Positions 43,237-56,107 of a stretch of DNA of 64,000 bases are shown in pieces. Both the position numbers and the translations under genes were made by a program. Origin of the DNA: Aequoribacter fuscus (GTDB lineage Bacteria; Pseudomonadota; Gammaproteobacteria; Pseudomonadales; Halieaceae); NCBI RefSeq assembly GCF_009910365.1, contig NZ_CP036423.1:372001-436000 (forward strand), given 5' to 3'. Each line of letters starts with the position of its first letter. Positions within the stretch are counted from its first letter, which is position 1. The notes beneath the pieces are model-generated. The model was not told where the DNA came from. It saw nothing but the letters and a program-made list of their open reading frames with translations, and did not search any database.

Positions 43237-46200
43237 ATGGCTTACTCGTATACAGAGAAGAAACGTATTCGAAAAGAGTTTGGATCCCTTCCCAACGTGA
43301 TGGATATTCCCTATCTGTTGGCGATCCAGTTGGATTCCTACAAAAAATTTACGCAGCAGGGTGTGCCGGTCGACCAGCGTGGCGACTACGGTTTACATGC
43401 TGCATTTCAGTCGGTATTCCCGATTGCGAGTTACAGTGGCAACGCAGCGTTAGAGTATGTCGACTACCAGCTTGGTGTCCCGGCATTTGACGTTGCCGAG
43501 TGTCAGCTGCGCGGCGTGACCTACGCCTGCGCCTTGCGCGTTAAAGTGCGTTTAATCATTTACGATAAGGACTCGTCCAGTAAAGCCATCAAAGACATCA
43601 AAGAGCAAGATGTCTATATGGGCGAAATCCCGCTAATGACCGAAAACGGTACCTTCGTCATCAACGGTACCGAGCGTGTTATTGTGTCGCAGTTACACCG
43701 CTCACCCGGTGTCTTCTTTGATCACGACAAAGGGAAGACCCACAGCTCAGGTAAGTTGCTGTACTCTGCGCGTATTATCCCTTACCGTGGTTCTTGGTTA
43801 GACTTTGAGTTTGACCCTAAAGATCAAGTCTTTGTGCGTATTGACCGCCGCCGTAAGCTACCTGCTACTGTATTGCTTCGTGCCTTGGGTTACAGCTCCG
43901 AAGAAATCTTGGATATGTTCTTTGACGTCAACGAGTTTCGCGTTAACAATGCGACCACGCTGACCATGGCGCTCATTCCCGAGCGTTTGCGTGGTGATGT
44001 TGCGAGCTTTGATATCAAGATCGGCAAAAAAGTCATCGTTGAGCAGGGGCGCCGTATCACCGCCAGACACATCCGTGAGTTGGAAAAAGGCGAGGTCTCG
44101 GAGCTGGAAATTCCAGTTGAGTATCTGTACGGTCGGGCGCTCGCTAAGAACTTCGTTGATGAGAAGACCGGAGAAGTCTTAGTTGAATGTAACACTGAGT
44201 TGTCGGCCGACACAGTGAAAATTATGTTGGATGCAGGCGCGACTAAGATCGAGACCCTGTATACCAACGACTTAGATTGCGGACCCTTCTTGAGTGACAC
44301 TTTGCGCCAAGATGCGACTCGTAATGAGCTGGAGGCTCTGGTCGAAATCTACCGCATGATGCGTCCAGGCGAGCCGCCAACCAAAGAATCTGCCGAGAAC
44401 CTATTCCAAAACTTGTTCTTCTCGCCTGACCGCTACGATTTGTCGACCGTAGGCCGCATGAAGTTCAATCGTCGTCTGGGTCGAGAGGATGTCATCGGTT
44501 CGGGCGTATTAGATCGCGATGATATCGTCGACGTATTGAAAATGCTGGTGTCTATCCGCAACGGTAAAGGCGTGGTGGATGATATCGATCACTTGGGTAA
44601 CCGTCGTGTCCGTTCAGTCGGCGAAATGGCGGAAAACCAGTTCCGGGTTGGCTTGGTTCGCGTAGAACGTGCGGTGAAAGAGCGTTTGTCAATGGCGGAA
44701 AGCGAAGGCTTAATGCCCCAGGATCTTATTAACGCTAAACCTGTATCGGCTGCGGTTAAAGAATTCTTTGGTTCTAGCCAGTTATCGCAGTTTATGGACC
44801 AAAACAATCCGCTGTCTGAAGTCACTCACAAGCGCCGAGTGTCAGCCTTGGGCCCTGGTGGTCTAACGCGAGAGCGTGCGGGTTTTGAGGTTCGGGACGT
44901 GCACCCGACTCACTACGGTCGCGTGTGTCCCATTGAAACGCCTGAAGGCCCAAACATTGGTTTGATCAACTCGTTGGCGACCTATGCGCGCACCAATGAG
45001 TACGGCTTCTTGGAGTCGCCTTATCGTCGTGTGGTTGATGGTCAGGTCACTGATGATATCGAGTATTTGTCTGCCATTAACGAAGCCGAGCACGTGATTG
45101 CGCAGGCGTCGGCAACCGTTGACGAGAATGGACGCTTTACCGATGACTTAGTCGCGGTGCGTCACATGAACGAATTTACGGTGATGCCACCCGAGCGTAT
45201 CGACTACATGGACGTATCGCCCAAGCAGGTTGTATCGATTGCGGCGGCTTTGATTCCGTTCCTTGAGCACGACGACGCTAACCGAGCTTTGATGGGTTCT
45301 AACATGCAGCGTCAGGCGGTCCCCACGTTGGTGAGTGATAAGCCCCTGGTTGGTACTGGTATGGAGCGCTACGTCGCTCGCGACTCTGGTGTGTGTGTGG
45401 TGGCGAAGCGAGCTGGCGTGGTCGATTCTGTCGACGCGAGCCGGATTGTGGTTCGAGCGAGTGCCGAAGAAGCTGACGGCAATGAAGCGCCAGTGGATAT
45501 CTACAACTTAGTGAAGTACACCCGATCTAACCAGAATACCTGCATTAATCAGCGGGCCATCGTGAGTAAAGGCGATGTGGTTGAGCGCGGTGATATTTTG
45601 GCTGATGGTCCCTCCGTTGATATGGGTGACTTGGCGCTTGGGCAAAATATGCGTATCGCGTTCATGCCCTGGAATGGTTACAACTTCGAAGACTCGATCC
45701 TGGTATCTGAGCGTGTCGTTAAAGAAGATCGTTTCACATCGATTCATATCCAAGAACTGACCTGTATCGCCCGCGACACCAAGCTGGGATCCGAAGAAAT
45801 TTCTGCCGATATTCCAAACGTTGGTGAAAGTGCGTTATCGAAGCTTGATGAGTCCGGTATCGTCTATATCGGTGCGGAAGTCGAGCCAGGTGACATCTTG
45901 GTGGGTAAGGTCACACCCAAAGGCGAGACTCAGCTAACACCAGAAGAAAAGCTGCTTCGTGCAATTTTCGGTGAGAAGGCATCAGACGTAAAAGATACGT
46001 CGCTGCGCGTACCCTCAAGCACCAAGGGAACCGTAATTGACGTTCAGGTCTTCACCCGCGATGGTTTGGAAAAAGACTCGCGAGCGCGCGAGATCGAAAA
46101 CCACCAGTTGAACGAGTTCCGTAAGGATCTGAAAGAAGAGTATCGGATCTATGAGGAAGCGGTCTACGCTCGTTTGGCGTCTCAGTTAGTCGGTAAGAAG

Positions 46201-47310
46201 ACACTTAGCGGTGCGGGTCTGAGCAAGGGCACAGTGTTGTCTGACGAGGTGCTTGCCGAGCTCGATCGCGAGCAGTGGTTCAAAATTAAGACCGATGACG
46301 CTGATGTCAATGCATTGATTGCCTCAGCAGAAAAGCAGTTAGAGGAAGAGAATCGTCAGTTAGAAGAGCGTTTCGAAGATAAGAAACGTAAGCTTCAAAC
46401 TGGGGATGACCTGGCCCCTGGTGTTTTGAAAGTGGTCAAGGTTTACCTTGCGATCAAACGCCGTATTCAACCAGGCGATAAAATGGCAGGGCGTCATGGT
46501 AACAAGGGTGTTATCTCGGTGATCATGCCGGTAGAAGACATGCCCTACGACGCCAACGGTGAGCCCGTCGATATCGTTCTTAACCCACTCGGTGTGCCAT
46601 CGCGCATGAACGTTGGGCAGATTTTAGAGACGCACTTAGGTATGGCGGCGCGCGGTCTTGGTGAAAAAATTAATACCATGATCGAAGAGCAGCGCGAAGT
46701 GGCTGAACTGCGTGAATTTTTGCACAAGATTTACAATAACGGCGCGGGTCGTTCGGAAGATCTTGATTCGTTAACAGACGACGAAATTCGCACTCTGGCC
46801 CAGAATCTACGCAAGGGTGTGCCGATGGCAACTCCGGTGTTTGATGGCGCGGCTGAAAGCGAGATCAAGGCCCTGTTAGCCTTAGCTGATATGCCTGAAA
46901 GTGGCCAGTTTACTCTGTTTGACGGTCGCACCGGTGACCAATTTGAGCGTCCTGTAACCGTCGGTTATATGTACATGCTGAAGTTGAACCACTTGGTGGA
47001 TGATAAGATGCACGCGCGTTCAACAGGCTCGTATTCTTTGGTGACGCAGCAGCCTCTGGGCGGTAAAGCCCAATTCGGTGGTCAGCGCTTCGGAGAGATG
47101 GAGGTGTGGGCACTTGAGGCTTATGGTGCTGCATATACCTTGCAAGAAATGTTGACGGTTAAGTCTGACGATGTGGCTGGCCGTACCAAAATGTATAAAA
47201 ACATCGTCGACGGTGATCATCGTATGGAGCCGGGCATGCCCGAGTCCTTTAACGTGTTGGTCAAAGAGATCCGCTCTTTGGGGATCGATATTGAGTTAGA
47301 AAACGACTAG
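43237..47310 (+). CDS. rpoB: DNA-directed RNA polymerase subunit beta
   Basis: The second-largest polymerase subunit (1357 residues; E. coli 1342). Visible landmarks: N-terminal [12 protein letters not shown], the rifampicin region [24 protein letters not shown] near residues 510-540, with the drug-contact residues in the sensitive wild-type state, [19 protein letters not shown], the active-centre [16 protein letters not shown] near 808-823, [13 protein letters not shown] and C-terminal [27 protein letters not shown]. It follows an attenuator after rplL and precedes rpoC by 62 bases. Confidence 0.98.
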   Translation: MAYSYTEKKRIRKEFGSLPNVMDIPYLLAIQLDSYKKFTQQGVPVDQRGDYGLHAAFQSVFPIASYSGNAALEYVDYQLGVPAFDVAECQLRGVTYACALRVKVRLIIYDKDSSSKAIKDIKEQDVYMGEIPLMTENGTFVINGTERVIVSQLHRSPGVFFDHDKGKTHSSGKLLYSARIIPYRGSWLDFEFDPKDQVFVRIDRRRKLPATVLLRALGYSSEEILDMFFDVNEFRVNNATTLTMALIPERLRGDVASFDIKIGKKVIVEQGRRITARHIRELEKGEVSELEIPVEYLYGRALAKNFVDEKTGEVLVECNTELSADTVKIMLDAGATKIETLYTNDLDCGPFLSDTLRQDATRNELEALVEIYRMMRPGEPPTKESAENLFQNLFFSPDRYDLSTVGRMKFNRRLGREDVIGSGVLDRDDIVDVLKMLVSIRNGKGVVDDIDHLGNRRVRSVGEMAENQFRVGLVRVERAVKERLSMAESEGLMPQDLINAKPVSAAVKEFFGSSQLSQFMDQNNPLSEVTHKRRVSALGPGGLTRERAGFEVRDVHPTHYGRVCPIETPEGPNIGLINSLATYARTNEYGFLESPYRRVVDGQVTDDIEYLSAINEAEHVIAQASATVDENGRFTDDLVAVRHMNEFTVMPPERIDYMDVSPKQVVSIAAALIPFLEHDDANRALMGSNMQRQAVPTLVSDKPLVGTGMERYVARDSGVCVVAKRAGVVDSVDASRIVVRASAEEADGNEAPVDIYNLVKYTRSNQNTCINQRAIVSKGDVVERGDILADGPSVDMGDLALGQNMRIAFMPWNGYNFEDSILVSERVVKEDRFTSIHIQELTCIARDTKLGSEEISADIPNVGESALSKLDESGIVYIGAEVEPGDILVGKVTPKGETQLTPEEKLLRAIFGEKASDVKDTSLRVPSSTKGTVIDVQVFTRDGLEKDSRAREIENHQLNEFRKDLKEEYRIYEEAVYARLASQLVGKKTLSGAGLSKGTVLSDEVLAELDREQWFKIKTDDADVNALIASAEKQLEEENRQLEERFEDKKRKLQTGDDLAPGVLKVVKVYLAIKRRIQPGDKMAGRHGNKGVISVIMPVEDMPYDANGEPVDIVLNPLGVPSRMNVGQILETHLGMAARGLGEKINTMIEEQREVAELREFLHKIYNNGAGRSEDLDSLTDDEIRTLAQNLRKGVPMATPVFDGAAESEIKALLALADMPESGQFTLFDGRTGDQFERPVTVGYMYMLKLNHLVDDKMHARSTGSYSLVTQQPLGGKAQFGGQRFGEMEVWALEAYGAAYTLQEMLTVKSDDVAGRTKMYKNIVDGDHRMEPGMPESFNVLVKEIRSLGIDIELEND

Positions 47311-47372
47311 TACGTTGAATTTGGGTGGGCGCGTAAGCGCCCCGGCACTAACACCCTCGTGGAGGAATAGCC

Positions 47373-50300
47373 TTGAGAGACTTACTTAACATATTAAAGT
47401 CACAGGGACAGACAGATGAGTTTGATGCAATCCGCATTGGCTTGGCGTCGTCTGAAATGGTTCGCTCTTGGTCTTATGGCGAAGTTAAAAAGCCCGAGAC
47501 CATCAATTACCGTACGTTCAAGCCTGAGCGTGACGGTTTGTTCTGTGCCAAAATTTTTGGCCCAGTGAAAGATTACGAATGCTTATGTGGTAAATATAAG
47601 CGTTTGAAGCACCGCGGTGTCATTTGTGAGAAGTGTGGCGTTGAAGTTGCATTGGCGAAAGTACGTCGTGAGCGTATGGGACACATTGAGCTTGCAAGCC
47701 CGGTCGCTCACATCTGGTTTTTGAAGTCACTGCCCTCACGTATTGGCTTGCTGTTGGATATGACTCTGCGTGATATCGAACGTGTCCTATACTTTGAGTC
47801 ATACATCGTCACTGACCCCGGTATGACGTCGTTAGAGTATGGCCAGCTGTTGTCGGATGAGCAGTACTACGAAGCCATGGAAGAATTCGGTGACGAGTTC
47901 GTCGCAAAAATGGGTGCTGAAGCCATCCAAGATATGATGAAGCAGCTAGATCTGGAGCGCGAAATTGCAAAATTGCGTGAGGAGATTCCTGCGACTAACT
48001 CCGAGACGAAAATTAAAAAGCTGTCTAAACGTCTTAAGTTAATGGAGGCGTTTGCTAGCTCGGGCAACAAGCCTGAGTGGATGGTCTTGAATGCGTTGCC
48101 AGTATTGCCGCCTGATCTGCGTCCGTTGGTGCCGCTAGAAGGTGGGCGGTTTGCAACGTCTGACTTGAATGATCTGTATCGTCGCGTCATTAACCGTAAC
48201 AACCGTTTGAAGCGTCTATTGGATCTTAATGCGCCTGATATCATTGTTCGCAACGAAAAGCGTATGCTGCAGGAAGCGGTTGACGCTCTGTTAGATAACG
48301 GTCGTCGTGGTCGTGCTATTACCGGTTCGAACAAGCGCCCCTTGAAGTCGCTGGCCGACATGATCAAGGGTAAGCAGGGTCGTTTCCGTCAGAACTTGTT
48401 GGGCAAGCGCGTAGATTACTCGGGACGTTCGGTAATCGTGACAGGGCCCGCATTAAAGCTGCACCAATGTGGTCTGCCTAAGAAGATGGCATTAGAGCTG
48501 TTCAAGCCTTTCATTTTCGGCAAGCTTGAGCACCGTGGCTTGGCAACAACCATCAAAGCTGCGAAAAAGATGGTTGAGCGCGAGCCGCCAGAAGTTTGGG
48601 ATATCTTGGCTGAGGTAATTCGTGAGCACCCAGTGCTACTGAACCGTGCGCCAACGCTTCACCGTTTGGGCATTCAGGCTTTCGAGCCAGTGCTGATTGA
48701 AGGTAAAGCGATTCAGTTGCACCCACTCGTGTGTGCGGCTTACAACGCTGACTTCGACGGGGACCAAATGGCGGTACACGTGCCGCTGACCATTGAGGCG
48801 CAGCTTGAAGCTCGCGCTTTGATGATGTCGACTAACAATATTTTGTCGCCTGCGAGTGGTGACCCAATTATCGTGCCGTCTCAGGACGTGGTGTTGGGCT
48901 TGTATTACATGACGCGTGACCGCATCAACGCCAAAGGCGAGGGTCGTATCTTTGCGAACGTGAGTGAAGTGCATCGCGCTTATCACAGCGGCGAAGTCGG
49001 TCTACAGGCGAAAGTAAAAGTGCGTATCCACGAATCTGTCGTTTCTGATGATGGTGATCGTAGCGAGCGTACCTTTATCGCTGACACCACCGTCGGCCGT
49101 GCGCTGTTGTGGGAAATCGTACCTGAGGGTATCGCCTACGAGATGGTGAACCAGCCCATGGTGAAGAAAGCGATTTCGCGCATCATTAACCGCTGCTACC
49201 GTGTGGTTGGTCTGAAAGCTACTGTAATCTTTGCTGACCAATTAATGTATACCGGCTATGAGTACTCGACTCGATCGGGCGCGTCGATCGGTGTGAACGA
49301 CTTCGAAATTCCGGCGGAAAAAGCGCGTATCATTGAAGGCGCTGAGGCCGAAGTGAAAGAGATCGAAGATCAGTACGCCGCAGGTCTGGTGACTCAGGGC
49401 GAGAAATACAACAAAGTAATCGATATTTGGTCTCGTGCTAACGATTTGGTGTCAAAGTCGATGATGGACGGTTTGTCGAAAGAAACCGTGATCAACAAAG
49501 ACGGCGAAGAGGAAGAGCAGGCGTCATTCAACTCAGTCTACATTTACGCCGACTCAGGTGCGCGTGGCTCACCAGCCCAGATTCGTCAGCTGGCGGGTAT
49601 GCGTGGCTTGATGGCTAAACCCGATGGTTCGATTATTGAAACACCCATTACCGCGAACTTCCGTGAAGGTCTGAACGTACTGCAGTACTTTATTTCGACG
49701 CACGGCGCTCGTAAAGGTTTGGCGGATACCGCGTTGAAAACCGCAAACTCCGGTTACTTGACGCGTCGTTTGGTCGACGTGGCGCAAGATTTGGTTGTGA
49801 CCGAAGACGATTGTGGCACCGACAAAGGCATCCTGATGACGCCTGTGATCGACGGTGGCGACATCATCGAAACCCTGGGTGATAGGGTCTTGGGTCGAAT
49901 TGTTGCGCGCGATGTTATCCGTCCAGGAACGGATGACGGAATCGCTGTAACGGCGGGTACCATGCTGGATGAAGCTTGGATTCGTCGCTTAGAGGAAATG
50001 GGTATCGACGAAGTTGAGGTGCGCTCGCCGATTACTTGTGAAACTCGTCACGGTATTTGTTCGACCTGTTACGGTCGAGACTTGGCGCGCGGCCACAAAG
50101 TGAACATTGGTGAGGCGATCGGTGTTGTCGCGGCGCAGTCTATTGGTGAGCCTGGAACGCAGCTGACCATGCGTACCTTCCACATTGGTGGTGCGGCATC
50201 ACGAGCTACTGCGGCGGATAACATTCGCGTGCTCAATGACGGTACGGTGCGGCTGCACAACCTTAAAACGGTACAGCGAGTCGATGGTTCATTGGTCGCT

Positions 50301-51614
50301 GTGTCGCGTTCAGGTGAGTTGTCGGTACTTGATACCAAAGGCCGCGAGAAGGAGCGCTACAAGTTACCTTACGGTGCCAATTTGGTCGTCAATGATCATG
50401 CCTCAATCACCGCGGGTGACGTGGTTGCAACTTGGGACCCTCACACACACCCAATCGTGACGGAAGTGGCAGGTACGGTTAAATTCGTGGGTATGGAAGA
50501 CGGGATCACCGTTAAGCGTCAAACAGATGAGCTGACCGGTCTATCCAGTATCACCGTTATGGATGCAGGTGAGCGCCCAGCGGCGGGCAAAGACATTCGC
50601 CCGGCTGTCACCTTGATCGATGAAGAGGGTAACGAACTCTGCTTAGCCGGTACCAATGTGCCTGCACACTACTTCTTGCCCGCCGGTGCGTGGGTATCTT
50701 TGGAAGACGGTGTTCGCATTGAAATCGGTGACGTTATTGCTCGTATACCTCAGGAAGGTTCGAAAACACGCGACATCACTGGTGGTCTGCCACGTGTTGC
50801 CGACCTTTTCGAAGCGCGTCGTCCAAAAGAACCTGCGATCTTGGCAGAAATCAGCGGTACTGTGAGCTTTGGTAAAGAAACCAAGGGCAAGCGTCGTCTG
50901 ATGATTACGCCGACCGATGGTTCTGTGATGCCTGATGGATCTACGCATTACGAAGCGTTAATTCCCAAGTGGCGCAACTTGTCGGTATTTGAAGGTGAGT
51001 TGGTCGAGAAAGGCGAAGTGGTATCAGAAGGGCCATTGAGCCCACATGACATCTTGCGTCTAAAAGGCATCGAAGAGCTTGCGAAGTATATCGTTAATGA
51101 GATCCAGGAAGTTTATCGCTTGCAGGGTGTAAAAATTAACGATAAGCACGTTGAAGTTATTGTGCGTCAGATGTTGCGTAAAGTGATCATTACGCATTCG
51201 GGTGACTCCACTCTGATTAAAGGTGAGCAGGTCGAGTACGTGACCTTGTTGGAAGAAAACGAGCGTCTGTTGGCTGATGGTCTCGTCCCCGCGTCTGGTG
51301 AGCGTGAGCTTTTGGGTATTACAAAGGCATCATTGGCCACCGAAAGCTTTATTTCAGCGGCCTCGTTCCAGGAGACGACCCGAGTGCTGACTGAAGCGGC
51401 GGTGACCGGTAAGCGCGACTATCTGCGTGGTCTGAAAGAGAACGTGGTCGTGGGGCGTTTGATCCCAGCGGGTACGGGCTTGGCCTACCACGAAGCGCGA
51501 CGCAAGAAACGTGCGCAAGGCGATGAAATGCGCGTCAGTGCACAGGATATCGAAGCTGCATTAACCGAAGCCCTGCGGGCGGATGTTGGCGCTTCGGAAG
51601 ATGAGCTTGAGTAA
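47373..51614 (+). CDS. rpoC: DNA-directed RNA polymerase subunit beta'
   Basis: The largest polymerase subunit (1413 residues; E. coli 1407). The start codon is TTG with a near-perfect GGAGGAATA site 4-5 bases ahead, giving the normal N-terminus [10 protein letters not shown]. Zinc site 1 is [20 protein letters not shown] near 70-89; the catalytic Mg motif NADFDGDQM is at about 458-466; the second zinc site is in [16 protein letters not shown] near 895; the trigger loop [16 protein letters not shown] is near 925. The extension relative to E. coli is in the C-terminal tail. Confidence 0.98.
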   Translation: MRDLLNILKSQGQTDEFDAIRIGLASSEMVRSWSYGEVKKPETINYRTFKPERDGLFCAKIFGPVKDYECLCGKYKRLKHRGVICEKCGVEVALAKVRRERMGHIELASPVAHIWFLKSLPSRIGLLLDMTLRDIERVLYFESYIVTDPGMTSLEYGQLLSDEQYYEAMEEFGDEFVAKMGAEAIQDMMKQLDLEREIAKLREEIPATNSETKIKKLSKRLKLMEAFASSGNKPEWMVLNALPVLPPDLRPLVPLEGGRFATSDLNDLYRRVINRNNRLKRLLDLNAPDIIVRNEKRMLQEAVDALLDNGRRGRAITGSNKRPLKSLADMIKGKQGRFRQNLLGKRVDYSGRSVIVTGPALKLHQCGLPKKMALELFKPFIFGKLEHRGLATTIKAAKKMVEREPPEVWDILAEVIREHPVLLNRAPTLHRLGIQAFEPVLIEGKAIQLHPLVCAAYNADFDGDQMAVHVPLTIEAQLEARALMMSTNNILSPASGDPIIVPSQDVVLGLYYMTRDRINAKGEGRIFANVSEVHRAYHSGEVGLQAKVKVRIHESVVSDDGDRSERTFIADTTVGRALLWEIVPEGIAYEMVNQPMVKKAISRIINRCYRVVGLKATVIFADQLMYTGYEYSTRSGASIGVNDFEIPAEKARIIEGAEAEVKEIEDQYAAGLVTQGEKYNKVIDIWSRANDLVSKSMMDGLSKETVINKDGEEEEQASFNSVYIYADSGARGSPAQIRQLAGMRGLMAKPDGSIIETPITANFREGLNVLQYFISTHGARKGLADTALKTANSGYLTRRLVDVAQDLVVTEDDCGTDKGILMTPVIDGGDIIETLGDRVLGRIVARDVIRPGTDDGIAVTAGTMLDEAWIRRLEEMGIDEVEVRSPITCETRHGICSTCYGRDLARGHKVNIGEAIGVVAAQSIGEPGTQLTMRTFHIGGAASRATAADNIRVLNDGTVRLHNLKTVQRVDGSLVAVSRSGELSVLDTKGREKERYKLPYGANLVVNDHASITAGDVVATWDPHTHPIVTEVAGTVKFVGMEDGITVKRQTDELTGLSSITVMDAGERPAAGKDIRPAVTLIDEEGNELCLAGTNVPAHYFLPAGAWVSLEDGVRIEIGDVIARIPQEGSKTRDITGGLPRVADLFEARRPKEPAILAEISGTVSFGKETKGKRRLMITPTDGSVMPDGSTHYEALIPKWRNLSVFEGELVEKGEVVSEGPLSPHDILRLKGIEELAKYIVNEIQEVYRLQGVKINDKHVEVIVRQMLRKVIITHSGDSTLIKGEQVEYVTLLEENERLLADGLVPASGERELLGITKASLATESFISAASFQETTRVLTEAAVTGKRDYLRGLKENVVVGRLIPAGTGLAYHEARRKKRAQGDEMRVSAQDIEAALTEALRADVGASEDELE

Positions 51615-51629
51615 CGAGAGTCACTGGGC

Positions 51630-51658
51630 TTGACGGTAAGAGGCGGCCTCTATAGAAT
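51630..51658 (+). promoter_or_regulatory. Sigma70 promoter of the str operon (rpsLG-fusA-tufA)
   Basis: TTGACG and TAGAAT stand 17 bases apart, five of six matches in each box. The -10 box falls in the loop of the rpoBC terminator hairpin and is followed by a GC-rich GCCGCC, as in stringently controlled ribosomal promoters. Confidence 0.75.
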
Positions 51659-51674
51659 GCCGCCTCCTTATTTT
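51637..51674 (+). terminator. Terminator of the rpoBC transcript
   Basis: An 8-bp stem GAGGCGGC/GCCGCCTC (51640-51647 and 51659-51666) with an 11-base loop is followed by CTTATTTT. The loop contains the -10 box of the str promoter, so terminator and next promoter overlap. Confidence 0.75.
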
Positions 51675-51738
51675 AGCTGCCCGTATTGGGCAACCAAGAT
51701 CTGGCGAAAGTCAGAGCGAACAATCGGAGTTTTATTGC

Positions 51739-52113
51739 ATGGCAACGATTAACCAGCTTGTGCGCAAGCCGCGCAAGCGTAAAGTGGTAAAGAGCGACGT
51801 ACCTGCATTGCAGGCGTGTCCTCAACGTCGTGGAGTGTGTACTCGTGTATACACCACCACTCCTAAAAAACCTAACTCGGCGTTGCGTAAAGTATGTCGT
51901 GTTCGCTTGACCAACGGTTATGAAGTTTCTTCATACATCGGCGGTGAAGGTCACAACCTGCAAGAGCACAGCGTAGTGTTAATTCGTGGCGGTCGTGTAA
52001 AAGACTTGCCAGGTGTGCGCTATCACACCGTTCGCGGTAGCTTGGATACTTCAGGCGTAGCGAATCGTAAGCAAGCCCGTTCTAAGTACGGTGCGAAACG
52101 TCCTAAGTCATAG
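51739..52113 (+). CDS. rpsL: 30S ribosomal protein S12
   Basis: Decoding-centre protein of 124 residues. The motif [16 protein letters not shown] (about 40-55) carries the lysine that mutates in streptomycin resistance; it is in the wild-type state here. [29 protein letters not shown] follows, with the second resistance hotspot also wild type. First gene of the str operon; rpsG follows after a 116-base gap. Confidence 0.98.
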   Translation: MATINQLVRKPRKRKVVKSDVPALQACPQRRGVCTRVYTTTPKKPNSALRKVCRVRLTNGYEVSSYIGGEGHNLQEHSVVLIRGGRVKDLPGVRYHTVRGSLDTSGVANRKQARSKYGAKRPKS

Positions 52114-52229
52114 GACAGTAACAATCTGGTGCTACCCTGCAGGGTAGCGAAAAGTAAGGCCAAGTCTCTGCCTCTCCCACCTTAAATAAGTGGCAGGTCG
52201 GTACTTGGAATACCTGAAGAGAGAATAGT
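52114..52229 (+). promoter_or_regulatory. rpsL-rpsG intercistronic region with perfect 18-bp palindrome
   Basis: GCTACCCTGCAGGGTAGC at 52131-52148 is a perfect palindrome and would fold into a tight hairpin 18 bases past the rpsL stop. In E. coli S7 binds the rpsL-rpsG spacer (about 96 bases) to repress translation. The spacer here is of similar length, so it is a candidate S7 site, but the sequence was not matched to the known one. Confidence 0.45.
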
Positions 52230-52700
52230 ATGCCAAGAAGACGCGTTGTCGCAAAACGTGAAGTTTTGCCAGATCCCAAGTTTGGAAATGTCACCCTAGC
52301 TAAATTCATGAACCACGTCATGATTAGCGGTAAAAAATCGGTTGCCGAAAGTATCGTATACGGTGCTTTGGATATCGTTCAGCAAAAACTGAATAAAGAT
52401 CCACTCGAAGCGTTTGATGAAGCATTAGAAAACATCGCGCCCATGGTGGAAGTTAAGTCTCGCCGCGTGGGTGGTGCGACCTATCAGGTGCCTGTCGAGG
52501 TTCGTCCAGCTCGCCGAACTGCGCTTTCTATGCGTTGGTTGGTAGAGTACGCACGTAACCGCGGTGAGAAGTCGATGCGTCAGCGTTTGGCTGGTGAAAT
52601 CATTGACGCCTCTCAAGGTAAAGGTAATGCGGTTAAGAAGCGTGAAGACGTGCACCGTATGGCTGAAGCCAACAAGGCGTTCTCGCACTTCCGTTTCTAA
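52230..52700 (+). CDS. rpsG: 30S ribosomal protein S7
   Basis: Head-organising protein of the small subunit and, in E. coli, the repressor of the str operon. The 156-residue chain begins [19 protein letters not shown] and contains [36 protein letters not shown] (in pieces near 80-115) and ends [25 protein letters not shown] precedes the ATG. fusA follows after 39 bases. Confidence 0.98.
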   Translation: MPRRRVVAKREVLPDPKFGNVTLAKFMNHVMISGKKSVAESIVYGALDIVQQKLNKDPLEAFDEALENIAPMVEVKSRRVGGATYQVPVEVRPARRTALSMRWLVEYARNRGEKSMRQRLAGEIIDASQGKGNAVKKREDVHRMAEANKAFSHFRF

Positions 52701-52739
52701 TACAAGCGGTTGTGTCATCGATTTTGGTGAGGATATATT

Positions 52740-54848
52740 GTGGCTCGTAAGACTCCCATAGCTCGCTATCGGAACATCGGTATTTGCGCTCACGTTGATG
52801 CGGGTAAAACCACAACAACGGAGCGCGTGCTTTTTTACACGGGTCTATCTCACAAAATCGGTGAGGTTCATGATGGCGCTGCCACTATGGACTGGATGGA
52901 GCAAGAGCAAGAGCGTGGTATCACGATTACCAGTGCTGCTACCACGTGCTTTTGGGCTGGTATGAACCAGCAATTTGACGAGCACCGCATTAATATTATT
53001 GATACGCCCGGACACGTCGATTTTACGATTGAAGTTGAGCGTTCGCTGCGCGTACTTGATGGTGCTGTGGTGGTCTTGTGTGGTTCCTCGGGCGTTCAGC
53101 CGCAGACGGAAACCGTTTGGCGTCAAGCCAACAAATACGAAGTGCCTCGCATGGTCTTTGTTAACAAAATGGACCGAGCAGGGGCGAGTTTTGAGCGCGT
53201 TGTGCAGCAGTTGCGCGACCGTCTGGGTGCCAATGCGGTGCCCCTCCAAATGACGATTGGGGCAGAAGACGAGTTCAAAGGCGTCGTCGACCTGATCAAG
53301 CGTAAAGCCATCATTTGGAATGAAGCCGACCAGGGTATGACTTTCGAATACCAAGATATTCCTGAGGATATGGTCGACGAGGTCGAAGAAATGCGAGAGT
53401 TCATGGTTGAAGCGGCCGCCGAGGCAAGCGACGACCTGATGAACAAATACCTCGAAGGCGAAGAGCTTAGCGAAGAAGAGATTAAGCAAGGTATCCGCGC
53501 TCGGACTTTGGCGAACGAAATCATTCCCGTGTTGGGTGGATCTGCCTTCAAGAATAAGGGTGTTCAAGCTGTCTTGGATGCTGTTGTTGAGTACATGCCA
53601 TCGCCCACTGAGGTCAAAGCCATCGAAGGGACATTGGAAGATGGCGAAACGGTTGACACCCGCGAAGCTGACGATAGCGCACCTTTTGCAGCGCTGGCAT
53701 TTAAAATCGCCACAGATCCTTTCGTCGGCACGCTGACTTTCTTCCGCGTGTATTCCGGTAAGTTGGAAAGCGGTACGGCTGTTTACAACTCAGTTAAAGA
53801 GAAAAAAGAGCGTGTCGGCCGCATGGTGCAAATGCATGCGAACAGCCGAGAAGAGATTAAAGAGTGTTTGGCGGGGGATATCGCCGCCGCAGTGGGTCTT
53901 AAAGATGTCACCACCGGTGACACCTTGTGCGCCATTGATAAACCGATTGTACTTGAGCGCATGGAGTTTCCTGAACCCGTGATTTCGGTGGCGGTGGAAC
54001 CCAAGTCGAAGGCCGACCAAGAAAAAATGGGAGTTGCTCTCGGTAAGCTCGCCCAAGAGGATCCGTCATTCCGCGTTAAAACGGACGAAGAGACTGGTCA
54101 AACGATTATTTCTGGGATGGGTGAGTTGCACCTCGATATTATCGTTGACCGTATGCGTCGTGAGTTTAGCGTTGAAGCAAATATTGGCAAGCCGCAAGTC
54201 GCTTATCGCGAGCGCATCCGTAACAAGGCCGAGGTTGAGGGCAAATTTGTCCGCCAGTCTGGTGGTCGAGGTCAGTACGGGCATGTCTGGGTTCGATTCG
54301 AACCGGCAGAAGATCAAGGCGCTGATGGGCTAGAGTTTGTCAATGAAGTCGTCGGTGGGGTTGTGCCTCGCGAGTATATTCCGGCTGTGCAAAAAGGCAT
54401 TGAGGAGCAGATGCAAAACGGCGTTTTGGCCGGTTACCCGTTGTTGGGCCTTAAGGCAACGTTATACGACGGTTCGTTTCACGATGTTGACTCGAATGAA
54501 ATGGCATTTAAAATCGCCGCGTCGATGGCGACTAAGAAGTTAGCTCAAGTCGGTGGGGCGGCATTGCTCGAACCCATAATGAAGGTCGAAGTCGTAACGC
54601 CGGAAGAAAATATGGGCGACGTAGTGGGTGATCTTAATCGCCGTCGGGGTCTCATTTTGGGTATGGATGAAAGCGTAAGCGGTAAGGTGATCAACGCTGA
54701 GGTGCCTCTTGCAGAAATGTTTGGGTACGCGACGGATTTGCGATCAGCAACTCAGGGGCGGGCGACCTACACAATGGAGTTTGCAAAGTATTCGGAAGCG
54801 CCGAGTAATATTGCAGATGCCATCGTTGCGAAAAACGGGATTTATTAA
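52740..54848 (+). CDS. fusA: Elongation factor G
   Basis: GTPase that drives ribosome translocation. The 702-residue protein has the P-loop [14 protein letters not shown] (about 17-30), switch [29 protein letters not shown] at 143-146 and the domain IV-V sequences [10 protein letters not shown] and [14 protein letters not shown] near 632. The start codon is GTG with a GAGGAT site 6 bases ahead. It precedes tufA by 35 bases in the str operon. Confidence 0.98.
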   Translation: MARKTPIARYRNIGICAHVDAGKTTTTERVLFYTGLSHKIGEVHDGAATMDWMEQEQERGITITSAATTCFWAGMNQQFDEHRINIIDTPGHVDFTIEVERSLRVLDGAVVVLCGSSGVQPQTETVWRQANKYEVPRMVFVNKMDRAGASFERVVQQLRDRLGANAVPLQMTIGAEDEFKGVVDLIKRKAIIWNEADQGMTFEYQDIPEDMVDEVEEMREFMVEAAAEASDDLMNKYLEGEELSEEEIKQGIRARTLANEIIPVLGGSAFKNKGVQAVLDAVVEYMPSPTEVKAIEGTLEDGETVDTREADDSAPFAALAFKIATDPFVGTLTFFRVYSGKLESGTAVYNSVKEKKERVGRMVQMHANSREEIKECLAGDIAAAVGLKDVTTGDTLCAIDKPIVLERMEFPEPVISVAVEPKSKADQEKMGVALGKLAQEDPSFRVKTDEETGQTIISGMGELHLDIIVDRMRREFSVEANIGKPQVAYRERIRNKAEVEGKFVRQSGGRGQYGHVWVRFEPAEDQGADGLEFVNEVVGGVVPREYIPAVQKGIEEQMQNGVLAGYPLLGLKATLYDGSFHDVDSNEMAFKIAASMATKKLAQVGGAALLEPIMKVEVVTPEENMGDVVGDLNRRRGLILGMDESVSGKVINAEVPLAEMFGYATDLRSATQGRATYTMEFAKYSEAPSNIADAIVAKNGIY

Positions 54849-54883
54849 CTTAGCGAAAGCTATCAATTGAGAGGTGTTTTAAA

Positions 54884-56107
54884 GTGGCAAAGGAAAAGTT
54901 TGAGCGTAGTAAGCCTCACGTAAACGTGGGCACAATTGGTCACGTAGACCATGGTAAAACGACTCTGACCGCGGCTCTGACTCGAGTTTGCGCAGAGGTA
55001 TTTGGTGGACAAGCGGTTGCGTTTGACGGTATTGACAACGCACCGGAAGAGCGTGAGCGTGGTATTACGATTGCGACTTCACACGTAGAGTACGATTCAT
55101 CGATTCGTCACTACGCGCACGTAGACTGCCCTGGGCACGCTGACTATGTTAAGAACATGATCACGGGTGCTGCACAGATGGACGGTGCGATCTTGGTATG
55201 TGGTGCGACTGACGGTCCAATGCCTCAGACTCGCGAGCACATTCTGTTGTCTCGTCAGGTAGGTGTACCTTACATCGTTGTGTTCTTGAACAAAGCTGAC
55301 CTTCTTGCAGAAGACTGTGGTGGTGTTGGTACTGAAGAATACGAAGAGATGAAAGAGTTGGTTGAAATGGAACTTCGTGAGTTGTTGGACACTTACGACT
55401 TCCCAGGCGACGATACTCCAATCATCTGTGGTTCTGCGTTGATGGCCTTGAACGGCGAAGACGACAACGAGCTTGGCACGAGTGCCGTTAAAGCATTGGT
55501 TGAAGCTTTGGATACCTATATTCCTGAGCCAGAGCGTGCGATTGATCAGACGTTCTTGATGCCAGTAGAAGACGTATTCTCGATCTCAGGTCGTGGTACG
55601 GTGGTAACGGGCCGTGTTGAGCGTGGCGTGATCAAAGTGGGTGAAGAGATCGAGATCGTTGGTATCCGTGACACCACCAAGACAACTTGTACGGGCGTTG
55701 AGATGTTCCGTAAGTTGTTGGACGAAGGTCGTGCTGGAGAGAACGTTGGTGTTTTGTTGCGTGGTACTAAGCGTGAAGACGTAGAGCGTGGTCAGGTATT
55801 GGCGAAGCCCGGTAGCGTTAAGCCGCACACTAAGTTTGAAGCAGAAGTTTACGTATTGAGCAAAGATGAAGGTGGTCGTCACACGCCATTCTTTAAAGGT
55901 TACCGTCCTCAGTTTTACTTCCGTACGACGGACGTAACGGGTGCGTGTGAATTGCCTGATGGCGTAGAGATGGTAATGCCAGGTGACAACATTCAGATGG
56001 TTGTTACGTTGATTGCACCGATTGCGATGGAAGACGGTTTGCGTTTTGCGATCCGTGAAGGTGGTCGTACGGTTGGTGCTGGCGTTGTAGCCAAAATCAT
56101 CGAGTAA
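54884..56107 (+). CDS. tufA: Elongation factor Tu (tufA copy)
   Basis: Second copy of EF-Tu, 407 residues, with a protein sequence identical to tufB. It differs in its start codon (GTG here, ATG in tufB) and at two silent bases found by eye (55726 and 56044). It is last in the str operon, after fusA. In E. coli tufA is followed at a distance by the S10 operon in the same direction; here two minus-strand genes intervene. The GAGAGG site ahead of the GTG is 10 bases away. Confidence 0.98.
   Translation: MAKEKFERSKPHVNVGTIGHVDHGKTTLTAALTRVCAEVFGGQAVAFDGIDNAPEERERGITIATSHVEYDSSIRHYAHVDCPGHADYVKNMITGAAQMDGAILVCGATDGPMPQTREHILLSRQVGVPYIVVFLNKADLLAEDCGGVGTEEYEEMKELVEMELRELLDTYDFPGDDTPIICGSALMALNGEDDNELGTSAVKALVEALDTYIPEPERAIDQTFLMPVEDVFSISGRGTVVTGRVERGVIKVGEEIEIVGIRDTTKTTCTGVEMFRKLLDEGRAGENVGVLLRGTKREDVERGQVLAKPGSVKPHTKFEAEVYVLSKDEGGRHTPFFKGYRPQFYFRTTDVTGACELPDGVEMVMPGDNIQMVVTLIAPIAMEDGLRFAIREGGRTVGAGVVAKIIE

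Noticed and set aside
52845-53567. Long antisense frame (240 residues) in fusA
   Set aside because: High-bias codon use of fusA keeps the opposite frame open; no family resemblance was seen. The same holds for antisense frames in rpoB, rpoC and tuf.
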